Both the position numbers and the translations under genes were made by a program. This document shows, one piece after another, positions 49,901 through 59,370 of a stretch of 64,000 nucleotides of DNA. The stretch comes from Warburgia ugandensis. Lineage: Eukaryota; Streptophyta; Magnoliopsida; Canellales; Canellaceae. Numbering within the stretch: position 1 is the stretch's first letter; the number at the start of each line of letters is the position of its first letter. The stretch spans positions 32,842,684 through 32,906,683 of the forward strand of contig CP141128.1 of the NCBI GenBank assembly GCA_035236585.1, given 5' to 3'. A model generated the notes under the pieces. That model saw only the letters and a program-made list of their open reading frames with translations, did not search any database and had not been told where the DNA came from.

Positions 49901-50149
49901 TGCATCACTGCACAACAATTCTTATTTCCTATAATTTTGATAGGATTCAAGCAATCCAATATCTAAGTATTTGCTAGGATTATCTCCTTTTTCACCTATG
50001 TGTTTATGGTGAAATGTCTCGAGTCATATTATAATCCTCGAATAGAAGTAGTCATCTCTACTACTCCTATTTATACTACTTATCCTTGATTTTCTTTATT
50101 GTTCATGACCCTTGGACATGCTGGACTGGCTGTGAAAGGATAGAACCTG
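46910..50149 (-). mobile_element. Noncoding internal region of the family 2 (LARD-like) element
   Basis: With the primer site and 2-base spacer up to 50164, the internal region is 3255 bp and lies between two LTRs. Next to the left LTR is a polypurine-type tract (minus strand TTTTAAGGGGGTAATAA, 46910-46926), preceded by GAGGACGAAATT (46928-46939). The rest is AT-rich and pyrimidine-rich on the plus strand. I found no gag, zinc knuckle, protease, reverse transcriptase or integrase on either strand; the longest open frames are about 60 codons. Long LTRs around a noncoding internal region fit the LARD class, which depends on proteins of an autonomous relative. Confidence 0.85.
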
Positions 50150-50162
50150 GGCTCTGATACCA
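50150..50162 (-). other. Primer-binding site, initiator tRNA-Met, family 2 element
   Basis: The minus strand reads TGGTATCAGAGCC, a perfect 13-base match to the 3' end of plant initiator tRNA-Met. Two bases separate it from the LTR at 50165. It fixes the element's orientation as minus. Confidence 0.93.
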
Positions 50163-50164
50163 AC

Positions 50165-53037
50165 TGTGACGACCCGGGTTTTCTCATGCATTTTTAAATG
50201 CAATGTCTAATTTCCTAAGGCGGGATGCATCCCTATTTGAAAACCATTTTATAAAAACCATGCAATGCAGCGGAAATCCTTTATTTTTAAACTCATTTTT
50301 GAAAACCCCGAGTGTCATTTGCTTTCACAACAACTAAGTTAGTTTTTGAAAAACTTCAAAAATCATAAATGTTTTTCCCTAGGCCTTTCCAGTCACAATG
50401 CACAGCCCATCTGTAACTAAGTACAAACACATGTCCAAAGGGTTGAGAGTTTACTTACATGTATATTTGTTTCCTTTTGGATTCACTTGCTCATAGCACT
50501 AACATAGATGTCCTCTTTGGGAGTGGAGTTGTCCTGAACCATGATATATATACGGACGTATCCTGTCCATGAGTGCTTACTGATATCTGAAAAATGTTGA
50601 GGATTGGGTGAGTATATAATATACTCAGTAGGGCCTATCACTACTAGTTTTATAAATGCATGAGATGTTTCAAAATCATATGCTCATTCAAAACATGCGT
50701 ATGTTTGAATACTCGAGTTCAATATTAGTATAAGAATCCATAATCAATTTCAAAATATGCGTATGTTTGAATACTCGAGTTCGATATCAGTATAAGAATC
50801 CATAATTAACTGAAATTCTCATAACTTAAAAGATCACATAATTCCAAAAGTGAAAGTATCATATATCTGATGACATCATGATATGCAATAGATGCCTAAT
50901 GGAGTCCAACTCATGGACCCCTAATATGGTATGGTCGACCAACCTCATATCATGCTACATGAAATGCACATCAAACCATAGGGTCCACTATGCCCACGGC
51001 CTCCTCGCCGTGTGGTCCCGGGTACCTGAGGACACTTGGTCATAGCCTCCACGGGGCCTATGACACTTCATTCGTCGTAAATCATGCAATTTTTGAAATC
51101 AGTTGCAAAACATGCATGAATCTGCTCATGCTAGTATTGCATTCAAAGTCATAACCCTGCCTTGAAGCCTGACAGCCTAGAAGCCTGCCAGCCTAGAAGC
51201 CTGCCAGCCTAGAAGCCTTGTCAGCTCTCTCCTAGAAGCCTTGTCAGCTCTCTCTGGCCCGCCCTCATCGGCCCACCCTCGTCTGCCCACCCTCATCAGC
51301 CCGCCCTCATCGGTCAAGGTTACGCTTATCATGCAACCTATGCATGTAGCACATGTCTTGGCAATACATGCACAATGTATTTTTCAAAACCTGTCCTCTT
51401 TGGGTTCCTCACAACTGCCTGGCCCTCGGCACTCCAGCGTCTTTTGGCAACCCTCAAGGACATGCAATCTTTGCAAGTACTTAAATCATGCAATGCATGC
51501 ACTTGTTTGCAACACATGTATGTGCATAATGTATATGCAGTCATTCCAAAACATGGCTATTTACAAAGCATTTAATATGCATGCTGAATTTATTCATACA
51601 AATCACATGCAAATCAAGTCATATATCCAAAACATATGTTCTCAAATAACAATAGTTCCTTTAAAAGAATCTAATAGTGATAGAGCACCTACCTGACTAG
51701 GTCGCGTTAATCCTCTTATCCTCGTACGCTCCTGAACATGGTTTGGGGACTCAAGGTTAGTTTAACCTATCTTTGATGGGTTTAGAGCAGTTGGGTCTCA
51801 TTACTTAGGCATTAGGGGTCCATCCCTATGCCTATGGGTGTCCCAAGGTCCTAATTTAGCCTTGGTATTCTCAGTTTTCCAAAGTTCTAGTGGTCACGCG
51901 CCACCATCCTATTCTAAGGGTCATGCTCACCTTTTATTGGGCCCTGATCAGAGATTTTATCATATGGATGTGTCCGTGTCGTCGATACAGACACAACTCC
52001 TTTTGCGGCGCCTCAATCGAAGCTCTAGATCTCAAGTTATAAGCATTTTAACATTGTATGTACATATAGTCTTAAAGACAAAAATACGGAATGCTAGGGC
52101 GCTGCGCGTCTGCGACGTGCGCCCTAGCTTCCTTAAGGAACCAAATTAATCCGTGCACTAGCGCGCTGCGTGTCTGCGTCGCGCCTCAACGGGCACGTCT
52201 GCAGACACGCTAGAATCTCCGCCCGTCTTCCTCTTTAGCGGGAGCATCCACGGACGCGCTCGTTGGTTCCCTCTTCAGACGCGTTTGACGCGTCTCGTCT
52301 GGAGTGGCCGTCTCCGTCGTTGGGGGACCGGGGCGTCCTTGGGATGCCCTGGTTCGTCCCTGAGGAACCCGTGCGGCCCTGGGGACATCCCAGGGTCCTT
52401 GGTGGCTCCCTAGAGGCCTATTCTCTATGGTTTTTCATGAAAAAACCTAGGGAAACCGAGCCTAGGACTGTGGGTGAGATGGGTTTGGGGTTTTTTTGTG
52501 CGTACCTGCTTCGTGGTGGGTTTTCTCTCCACGTTTTCCCCCCTTGCTCACTGCTTCATGACTGGTTTTCTCCAAGGCTTTTGGGCTGCCATTAGAGGCA
52601 CCCAAGAGCTCTATTTATAGAGCTTTTACAGAGGGTTCTGGAGGGTTTCTAACCGCCTTTGAATGGCGGTGGGGAACCCTCTGGAATGGCGGTGGTTTCT
52701 TCTTGAAACGCTGCCATTCCAGAAACCTCTAGGAGGTTGAAGACGACGGGGTGCCCGTATCAAAACGGGCACCTGTGTTTTTCAGGTTAAATCGTTTTTG
52801 GGAAATTTACAGTTTTGCCCCTGAACTCCAAAGGGCCATATCTTGCTCATTTTAACTCCGTTTTGGGTGATTTTGGTCTCGTTGGATTCCTTTTTCTGAG
52901 ACGGATCTAATGGAACCAATTTTGGTACCAAATTCCTGGGTTTAGTCAAGGTGACTCGTGAAATGACCAAAATGCCCTTATCTTTAAAACTGAACTTTTT
53001 ATGGGCTTTTAATATTACAAAATTTGGGGTCATTACA
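50165..53037 (-). mobile_element. Right (5') LTR of the complete family 2 element
   Basis: 2873 bp, TGTGACGACCCGGG to GGGGTCATTACA on the plus strand, followed by the duplication GTTAA (53038-53042). It is longer than its partner mainly through a 23-24 bp duplication near 51212-51257 and about 17 extra bases in the CpG-rich block near 52160-52180. The TATA box is at 52612-52619 and the donor-like CAGGTACG at 52501-52508, both minus strand. Confidence 0.95.
52612..52619 (-). promoter_or_regulatory. TATA box of the 5' LTR driving the family 2 element
   Basis: The minus strand reads TATAAATA. As this is the 5' LTR in element sense, this is the promoter expected to make the genomic RNA. Confidence 0.6.
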
Positions 53038-53246
53038 GTTAATTACATTAACTCCTCACCTAATGAGTTAATAATCATAACTCTTCCTATACTCATTCTC
53101 AACCAATGAGTTAATCACATAACTCATTCCCTATACATTCTCATAAAATACTAGCATGTTTCTTATTCACTCACTATTTCTCATCGTCCAAATGGATTGT
53201 CATCTTCATATTGGACATAAGGGTATTGTACTATGACTGGATGAAC
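53038..53246 (-). other. 5' leader of internal copy 2, right part
   Basis: It continues the leader broken at 44075. It matches 33508-33716 in copy 1 (TTACATTAACTC, TAATGAGTTAATAATCAT, GGACATAAGGGTA blocks). Confidence 0.8.
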
Positions 53247-53259
53247 GGCCCTAAGACCA
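53247..53259 (-). other. Primer-binding site, initiator tRNA-Met, internal copy 2 (decayed)
   Basis: The minus strand reads TGGTCTTAGGGCC, three mismatches from TGGTATCAGAGCC, two bases from LTR (c) at 53262. Confidence 0.7.
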
Positions 53260-53261
53260 AC

Positions 53262-56006
53262 TGAAATGACCTCGGTTTTTCTAACACATTTTGTAATACA
53301 TTTTTCAATGGCATGGCACCCTTAGTAGTAAAAAAAATTCAGGAAACAAAGCAACAGAAATTCTTTTCTTTAAAACTTATTTTGAAAACTCCAAGTCATC
53401 ACTTCATACATAATATAAATAGAATTTTGTACAAGATAAAATTCCATTGAAGGAATATACTTTTATTAAATTCCATAATCCATCTAGTGGTTCACAGTAC
53501 ATCCTAGGTATCAGTACAATACTTGTCCAAATTACATCATCCAAATTTCAAACCTCACCATGCATTAAAAACTCCCAATGCAGTACAATGTAGTCAAATA
53601 AAAATAAAAATATATGTCTTCAAGGGATATACCCTGATTGATTATTCTTCCAAATCTTCTTAAGTCTTGAGCTCCTAATCCTCCTTCTCTATTTTTGAGA
53701 TATTGTAAACATTGAAACATTTACAATATCTCAGCAAGTTATGCTTGGTAAGGGATTCAAGAAGCATAATAATTTGACAGTATAATCCTGATATTTCATA
53801 ATCCCATAGTTCATGACATACTCATGAATTAATCTCTTTACTTTGTCATATATGTACATCCTTACACATTCATATGGTATACTGTGTATAGATATATACA
53901 TATAGTGAAAATCATGAAAATTAGTTAATGTCTCAAAACATAATCATATCTAGCTTATACTGAGTTAATAAATCATCCAGACTCTGTTGGAAATACTCCC
54001 TCATTTGGGTAGTATCAGTAATCCACAATTACTCAACATCTCATCATGCCATATCATAAGGCATTTCACTATTCCATGCATCATAATGTAAAAATACTCA
54101 AAGGACTACTATGCTGCAGTCTGATCTGTACTAGCATGCCTGGATAACTACTTTCATACTCCACAGATACCAAGTGTCGAAAGTCAACTATGTCATGTCT
54201 ATATGGGTAGACAGACTATCACAGTGGTGGCCTTCCCATATTGCCCCACCCGACATTTTGCCTCTCCTTGGGTACGGTATCATCATATATATCACATTTC
54301 GGAGAGCAGGTAGCCAAACCCTACTACTCTCCTAGCATAGCATCCCTAGGCCTATGCTTGTTTAAAACAAAACCACAAGGCTCCATGCTTGTATGTAAAG
54401 TAATCTTTTTATTTATCAGATGTCTTGTCTGTTTATATAATCATCCTCGCATTTTGGTATTCTTATACTGAGGATAGGATTTTTCTTCAAACTTAGGGAT
54501 CATTAATTTGGAGTTCAGATGACTCCACAATTGAACTGTGAAGTTGACAATCATTCTTAGGGTCTAGATTTGTTCTGGGCCCAGTGGAACGGACGGCTCA
54601 AATCAATCGGGCAAAAGGGTCGGGTCGAACGGTCACCTCGCGCTCATCACCAGGCTGCAAGCGTGACGCACTCCCCCGGGATCGACACTGTCGCATGGCC
54701 GTTTGATCGGAACGGCGTCGTACGCTTTGCACACATGTGGAAATGTTCTTGCGGGCACATTTCGGTGCGGTGTTTCACAGCACATCCCGGGAGTCGATCC
54801 GATTTGAGAGATCGAATAGTTTATTTTGGTCTGTCCAATCAATCCTCTTTAATTTAGGGATTAAAACTTATTAAAAATTCTTAAAATTTCTCCAATAGGG
54901 GTTTTGAACCCTTCTAGATCAATTGGATGGCTCAGATTTTCCATTTGAGCCCTCCATCATCCACAATTGAAGGGTTATGGTCCTTACTTTATTTTTATAA
55001 ATTTTAGCCTAAAACTAATTTCAAAAAAATAAAAATGACATGAAGTAAGTATAAGAAGTGTTCCCACCTACTTGATTAGAGAAACAATGTTGATTTGAAG
55101 CCCAATTGGATGTAAATACCCTTTGATGATAAGATAGCCCGATAATCGCTTGTTTGTGATTTTTCGTTGATTGCACCATTGGATCTTGAAATTGATTTGG
55201 GGGTTTTGTATATTAGGTAGTCCAAGATTTTATGGATGGTGGGATTTGTGAGATTCAATTTTGAACAGAGTGCCTAATTGAATTTAGGTCTCTTGTTCCA
55301 CTTAGAGAGAGAAGAGAGAAAGTGCAAGAAGGGAGATTTTTGGGTGTTTTGGAATTTTGGAAACGAATCTAGATCTGGTTATTTAGAGTAAGTAAGATGA
55401 TTTCATGAGAATTTTAAGGAACATTTTTGGAGAATTTTTGGAGGTGTATTTAGAGATGTTTTCGAATTTTTCATAATTACTTGTAATAATCATGTTTCAA
55501 TTCTTTTAAATATTAAATTAACATTGGATTCTCCACTACCACCTCCTTCTCCACTAACAGCTGGTAGTGGTTTGACAATTCATTTCATGTTTCCTAGCTG
55601 TTGGATTCATTTGCAGGCCACACGGGAGTGTGAAAGGACCATTTTGCCCTTTTATGGAGAAAAATCCATTTTATTCTCCCGAACTCAAAATTGAGGGTAC
55701 TTAGTGGTGTTGGATTCATATTTCTGAGTACTTTCTAAATATTGATGTCTTAGATATCATTTAAGTGTAAAATTATCATTTTACCCTTTTATACATAAAA
55801 ATAATGAAAATTAGGGATTTTTCATTTTAACTCAAAATTGCACATACTGTCATTTTGATTGGTTTTTCGAATAAAGTCATAATTTTTGAGTTTTAAATTA
55901 TGTTTTAATCTCTATATCTGGCCCAAATTTTCTAAAAATTCAAACTAAAATTTCTAAAAGTTCAAACTAAATTTATTTTCAATTTACAAAAATTGGGGTT
56001 ATTATA
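53262..56006 (-). mobile_element. Family 1 LTR (c), outer right LTR with a large internal deletion
   Basis: It starts TGAAATGACCTCGG and ends GGGGTTATTATA, 2745 bp. Sequence up to about 54504 matches LTR (b) to about 37770, then jumps to the equivalent of about 40125, a loss of about 2.35 kb. The right flank GTGTG (56007-56011) pairs with GTTTG at 26048-26052. In element sense this is the 5' LTR. Its TATA position (near 55446) has decayed to TCTAAATA and the donor-like site near 55071 reads CAAGTAGGTG. Confidence 0.88.
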
Positions 56007-56049
56007 GTGTGTTAGCTTAAATTTTCCTATCCATTTCATGAGCTATAGG

Positions 56050-56051
<2 letters not shown>

Positions 56052-56135
<84 letters not shown>
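56052..56135 (+). repeat. Compound microsatellite (TG)16(AG)26
   Basis: TG dinucleotides at 56052-56083 and AG dinucleotides at 56084-56135. The TG run has the same count as at 25513-25544, while the AG run is ten repeats longer. Confidence 0.97.
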
Positions 56136-56136
<1 letters not shown>

Positions 56137-56679
56137 ATGGTTCTTATATTAAAGTTTTCTTAACACTAAATTGACACAAGTTAAACTTTTGTAAATTGTT
56201 ATTTCATGTACATATTTTAAAAGTATACACTTTTGAAGTCAACATAGGTTCATTTATAAATTTTTTATATGTGCACATATATATAGCTAGCTATCAATCC
56301 ATATATATATATATATATATATACATATAGCTCATGAAAAAATAGCTAATTAAAATTGTAAATATGGAATTAGGGTTTAGGGATCAGGGTTAGGATTTGA
56401 GTTCAGGGTTAGGGGTTAAGTTTGAGGGCACAAGTTTAAGGTTTGGGTTCTACATACTTAATTTTAAATGAATATATATATATATATGTACATATTTGAT
56501 TGACACTAAGCTTCCAAAGTTTACTTGTGTCACAAAATATTGTAGAAAGACTCCTAAAGAAATAAAAATATGTGATAACCAAAGAAGTACAAAAATTGTA
56601 GTAATAAAAGAACATTAAGAAAAAAAAAGATGAATAATTAATTATGATGGATGATATATTTTTAAAATCCTTTTAAAAA

Positions 56680-56815
56680 AATGACTTTAAATGTCTTAAC
56701 TTTTAGAGTCATTTTCAAGAAAATGGCTTTTTAACTCTTAACTTTTAAAGTCGTTTCCAAGAAAAAGACTTTAAAAGTCATTTTATTGAAAACGACTTTA
56801 AAAGTACAAATATTT
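56680..56815. repeat. Palindromic GACTTTAAAAGTC motif cluster, CACTA-like subterminal repeats
   Basis: At least five motifs (GACTTTAAATGTC, ACTTTTAGAGTC, ACTTTTAAAGTCG, GACTTTAAAAGTC, GACTTTAAAAGT) in both orientations. It lies downstream of the transposase remnants, as expected for subterminal binding sites, and has a counterpart at 21610-21800. Confidence 0.5.
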
Positions 56816-57079
56816 TATACCTTTTTTTTATAAATTTTTTAATTCAAAATATATACACCTTTTATGTTAGTACTTCACAATATCTAACAAGTAATATTCA
56901 ATGAAACGACCTTTTTATGATAGTGAACATTGATTCCTACATTCTTTTTAAGCACATATATATAGCTCACTGTCAATATTGATCCATAGCTCATGACAAA
57001 ACTAGAGCTTAAAATTATAAACATGGAATTATATATATATATATATATTACAACTAACTAATATACATATTCCATGTAC

Positions 57080-57610
57080 CCCAAAATATATATTATTTTC
57101 AAACACAAGCACCTTCTTCACCATTGTTTTGGTAATATAAGGGTAATTGATTTCAGCATCTCCTAGATCATATTCCTCATAAAAATCCCTCGGATAAGAT
57201 GATAACACTATTAACCATCTCTTATCACATTCATCTTATATGTAAAATACTTGTTTTGCTTAAGATGCCAAAATAAATTGATCATTTTTTTAGCCAATTC
57301 TATTGAGGTCAATCCAAGGGCATTAGTTTTGATGTTGTTGTGTTCCACCCAATCACACTTAAACACAACCACAGTTCTAAAAGTATAATCGAAGATCCAA
57401 ATCTCTCTTATAAGCTTGTAATAAATATCATATGCCACTATTAGCCTATTATCCTTTCAACTTGAAAAGAATGTAGCATTGGCAACTAAGCTAACTCCAC
57501 TATTATGTTACACTCTTGAGTTATCATAGTATTTCATGTAAAAGTGATAACCATTGATGGCATATTTGGCATATTTTATTACTTCTGGTCATGGTCCTAT
57601 TGCCATGTAG
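57080..57610 (-). pseudogene. CACTA transposase-associated DUF4216-like remnant
   Basis: Minus-strand pieces read AINGYHFYMKYYD, NSGVSLVANATFF and VVVFKCDWVE. These follow the DUF4216 domain found downstream of TNP2-type transposases (in relatives, an INGxRFHT block, NSGV, then FKCDW). The open frame 57211-57438 covers the FKCDW part; 57080-57210 may continue the C-terminal tail in another frame. Stops and frame changes show decay. The domain's biochemical role is not established. An AT-rich gap of about 350 bp separates it from the DUF4218 part and may have been an intron. Confidence 0.75.
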
Positions 57611-58019
57611 CCCAAGGTTTTTGATATGTTGTTGCCTACTACTTCTAGCTAATCTTGAATCTGTATATATTAAGTAGGCTTAAGTAAGATTAATACATAC
57701 ACATATATATACAGAATGTAGTTTTTTAACTTAAGTGAGATTTCTTTCATTTAAATTTACCTTCTTACACAGGCAATTATTGAAAGTGCGATAATGCTCA
57801 AATTGTAGCCACTTCTATTTGTTTGCATAACTTGGATTCTTTGCCTTGAGTACATCCATGTCTTCATTGCATACACACACACAAATTAATAGAGTAAACA
57901 TGGAAAATGTAATTAACCATCAGAAATTAAATTTGACATAAATGCATGCATGCATGATCAACTTACTCAATATAAGGTCAGACTTCATCAACATTTGCAA
58001 CACATAAAGATGCACAGTC

Positions 58020-59370
58020 TTATTCTTTATAGTCAATGCTCAATACCCGATCACTCGATAGAGGTTTGGTAACCTTTAGATCATGAAATGCAACTAATTA
58101 TTTATTTCTTAGGATTCCAATGGCATCCACTACTACTAAGTACTCTGTGCAAAACTCCACTGCTTCCTCTACAATATAACATTCAGCTATACTCCCCTCT
58201 GTGCGGTTGTGATTATGTACATACCCTTGTAAAATTTTCATGTCTCTCTCCAATGAATACATCCATCGCAACTAAACTCGTCCATAGAGTCTGACCTCAT
58301 CAATGAGGTTCACTGTTAAGTGTACCATGATGTTAAAGAAGGATGGTGGGAAGATTGTCTCAAGATCACATAAAGTTGTTACTAAATGACCTTAAATTTA
58401 TCGTAATTTTAAAACATCAACCACCTTCTTGCATAAAGCATTAAAGTAGTTGAATTTTGTAATAGCTCCCCTAACTTTGTCTGGTAACATAGAACATATT
58501 GATACTAACAGTAATTGTTACATCAATGCATGGCAATCGTGGGACTTCATCCCCATTAATTTTAGCCCTTCCATGGAAACAATGTTTTTAAAGTTTGAAG
58601 AGTAGTTGTCTGGGACACTGAGCTCGATCAAGGTTTTAAACATTATTTTCCTCTCCTTTCCATTGAGAGTATAATTTTCCTTAGGTTGGTAAGTTCCTCG
58701 ACTGCCCCTATCCTCATGGTGTAACCTCCTCTTCAAACCCATGTTCATAAGATCTATTCAAGTTGCAAGTCCATCCTTTATTTTTACTGGGATATTAAGC
58801 AAGGTACTGGTCAAGATTCCACACACATTCTTCTCAATGTGCATATGCAGTGATTTCCACTATGGCAGACAAAAAAATATTGAGTTCTTCTTCCAACAAC
58901 ATTTACAATAACTTTCACTGGCACGTTTACTTGATTTCTTCATATTCTTTCCCCATAAGACATTAATATTTTCAACCTACTCCAATACCTGACATCTTGT
59001 CAACATCTCAGGAGGTGTCCTTATCTCTACATTGCTATTAAATTCTCCTTTCTTAAAATGATAATGGATGGTCTCTGTGCAACCATCTTCTGTGCCCAAG
59101 GAATGCCATTTTCCTACCATGTTTAAGTCGTATAATACATGTTGATCACTACAGATAGGATAAGCATTGTATTCCTTCACAATGCATCCAGACAAAGTAT
59201 CATATGTAAGGAAGTCACTTATTGTCTACAACAATATAGCCTTTAGAGTGAATGACTCTTTCCTATATGCATCGTATGCTTCAATGCCTCTAACTGTTTT
59301 GGACCAGATATCAACATAGTTAGCATCATGAACTTCTTCTTCATACATAGAGATGGTGGAAGGTTGTAAC
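58020..59370 (-). pseudogene. CACTA (En/Spm) TNP2-type transposase, 3' part, decayed
   Basis: In order on the minus strand: NLPPSLCMKK (just inside 59370), then a frame change with loss of codons, EAYDAYRKESFTLKAILL, a stop where relatives have Trp, SDFLTYDTLSGC and EYNAYPIC (open frame 58977-59195). Then follow LHMHIEKNVCGIL and KIKDGLAT near 58760-58860, and YTLNGKERK and MKSHDCHALM (58518-58748). The DUF4218-like part has DLETIFPPSFFNIMV near 58330-58380, RWMYSLERDMKILQ near 58230 and EGSIAECYIVEE near 58180. TNP2 proteins cut and join CACTA ends. Several stops and frameshifts make this copy inactive. The 5' part continues at 63638-64000 beyond the inserted solo LTR. Confidence 0.88.

Larger units (their letters stand above)
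56007..57030. repeat. Tandem repeat unit 2 (right part) and partial unit 3
   Basis: It continues the unit cut at 26047: GTGTGTTAGC, the TG/AG microsatellite, AGCATGGTTCTTATATTAAA, an (AT)n tract at 56301-56323 and a TTAGGG-like tract. A partial third unit starts near 56456 (GATTGACACTAAGCTTCC). It is broken by the ACTTTTAAAGTC cluster at 56680-56815 and ends near 57030 after a block like GCTCATGACAAAA. It adjoins the transposase remnants to the right. Confidence 0.7.

Noticed and set aside
46910-50164. Hidden gag-pol in the internal region of the family 2 element
   Set aside because: I looked on both strands for a zinc knuckle, protease DTG/DSG, reverse transcriptase YxDD and integrase motifs and saw none; frames do not exceed about 62 codons.
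45129-52595. Pairs of nearly identical open frames of 151, 110, 103 and 83 codons at 45129-46905 and 51241-53033, suggesting a duplicated gene cluster
   Set aside because: They lie at the same offsets in the two LTRs of one retroelement, overlap each other in different frames and strands, and show no domain. Their conservation reflects LTR identity after recent insertion.
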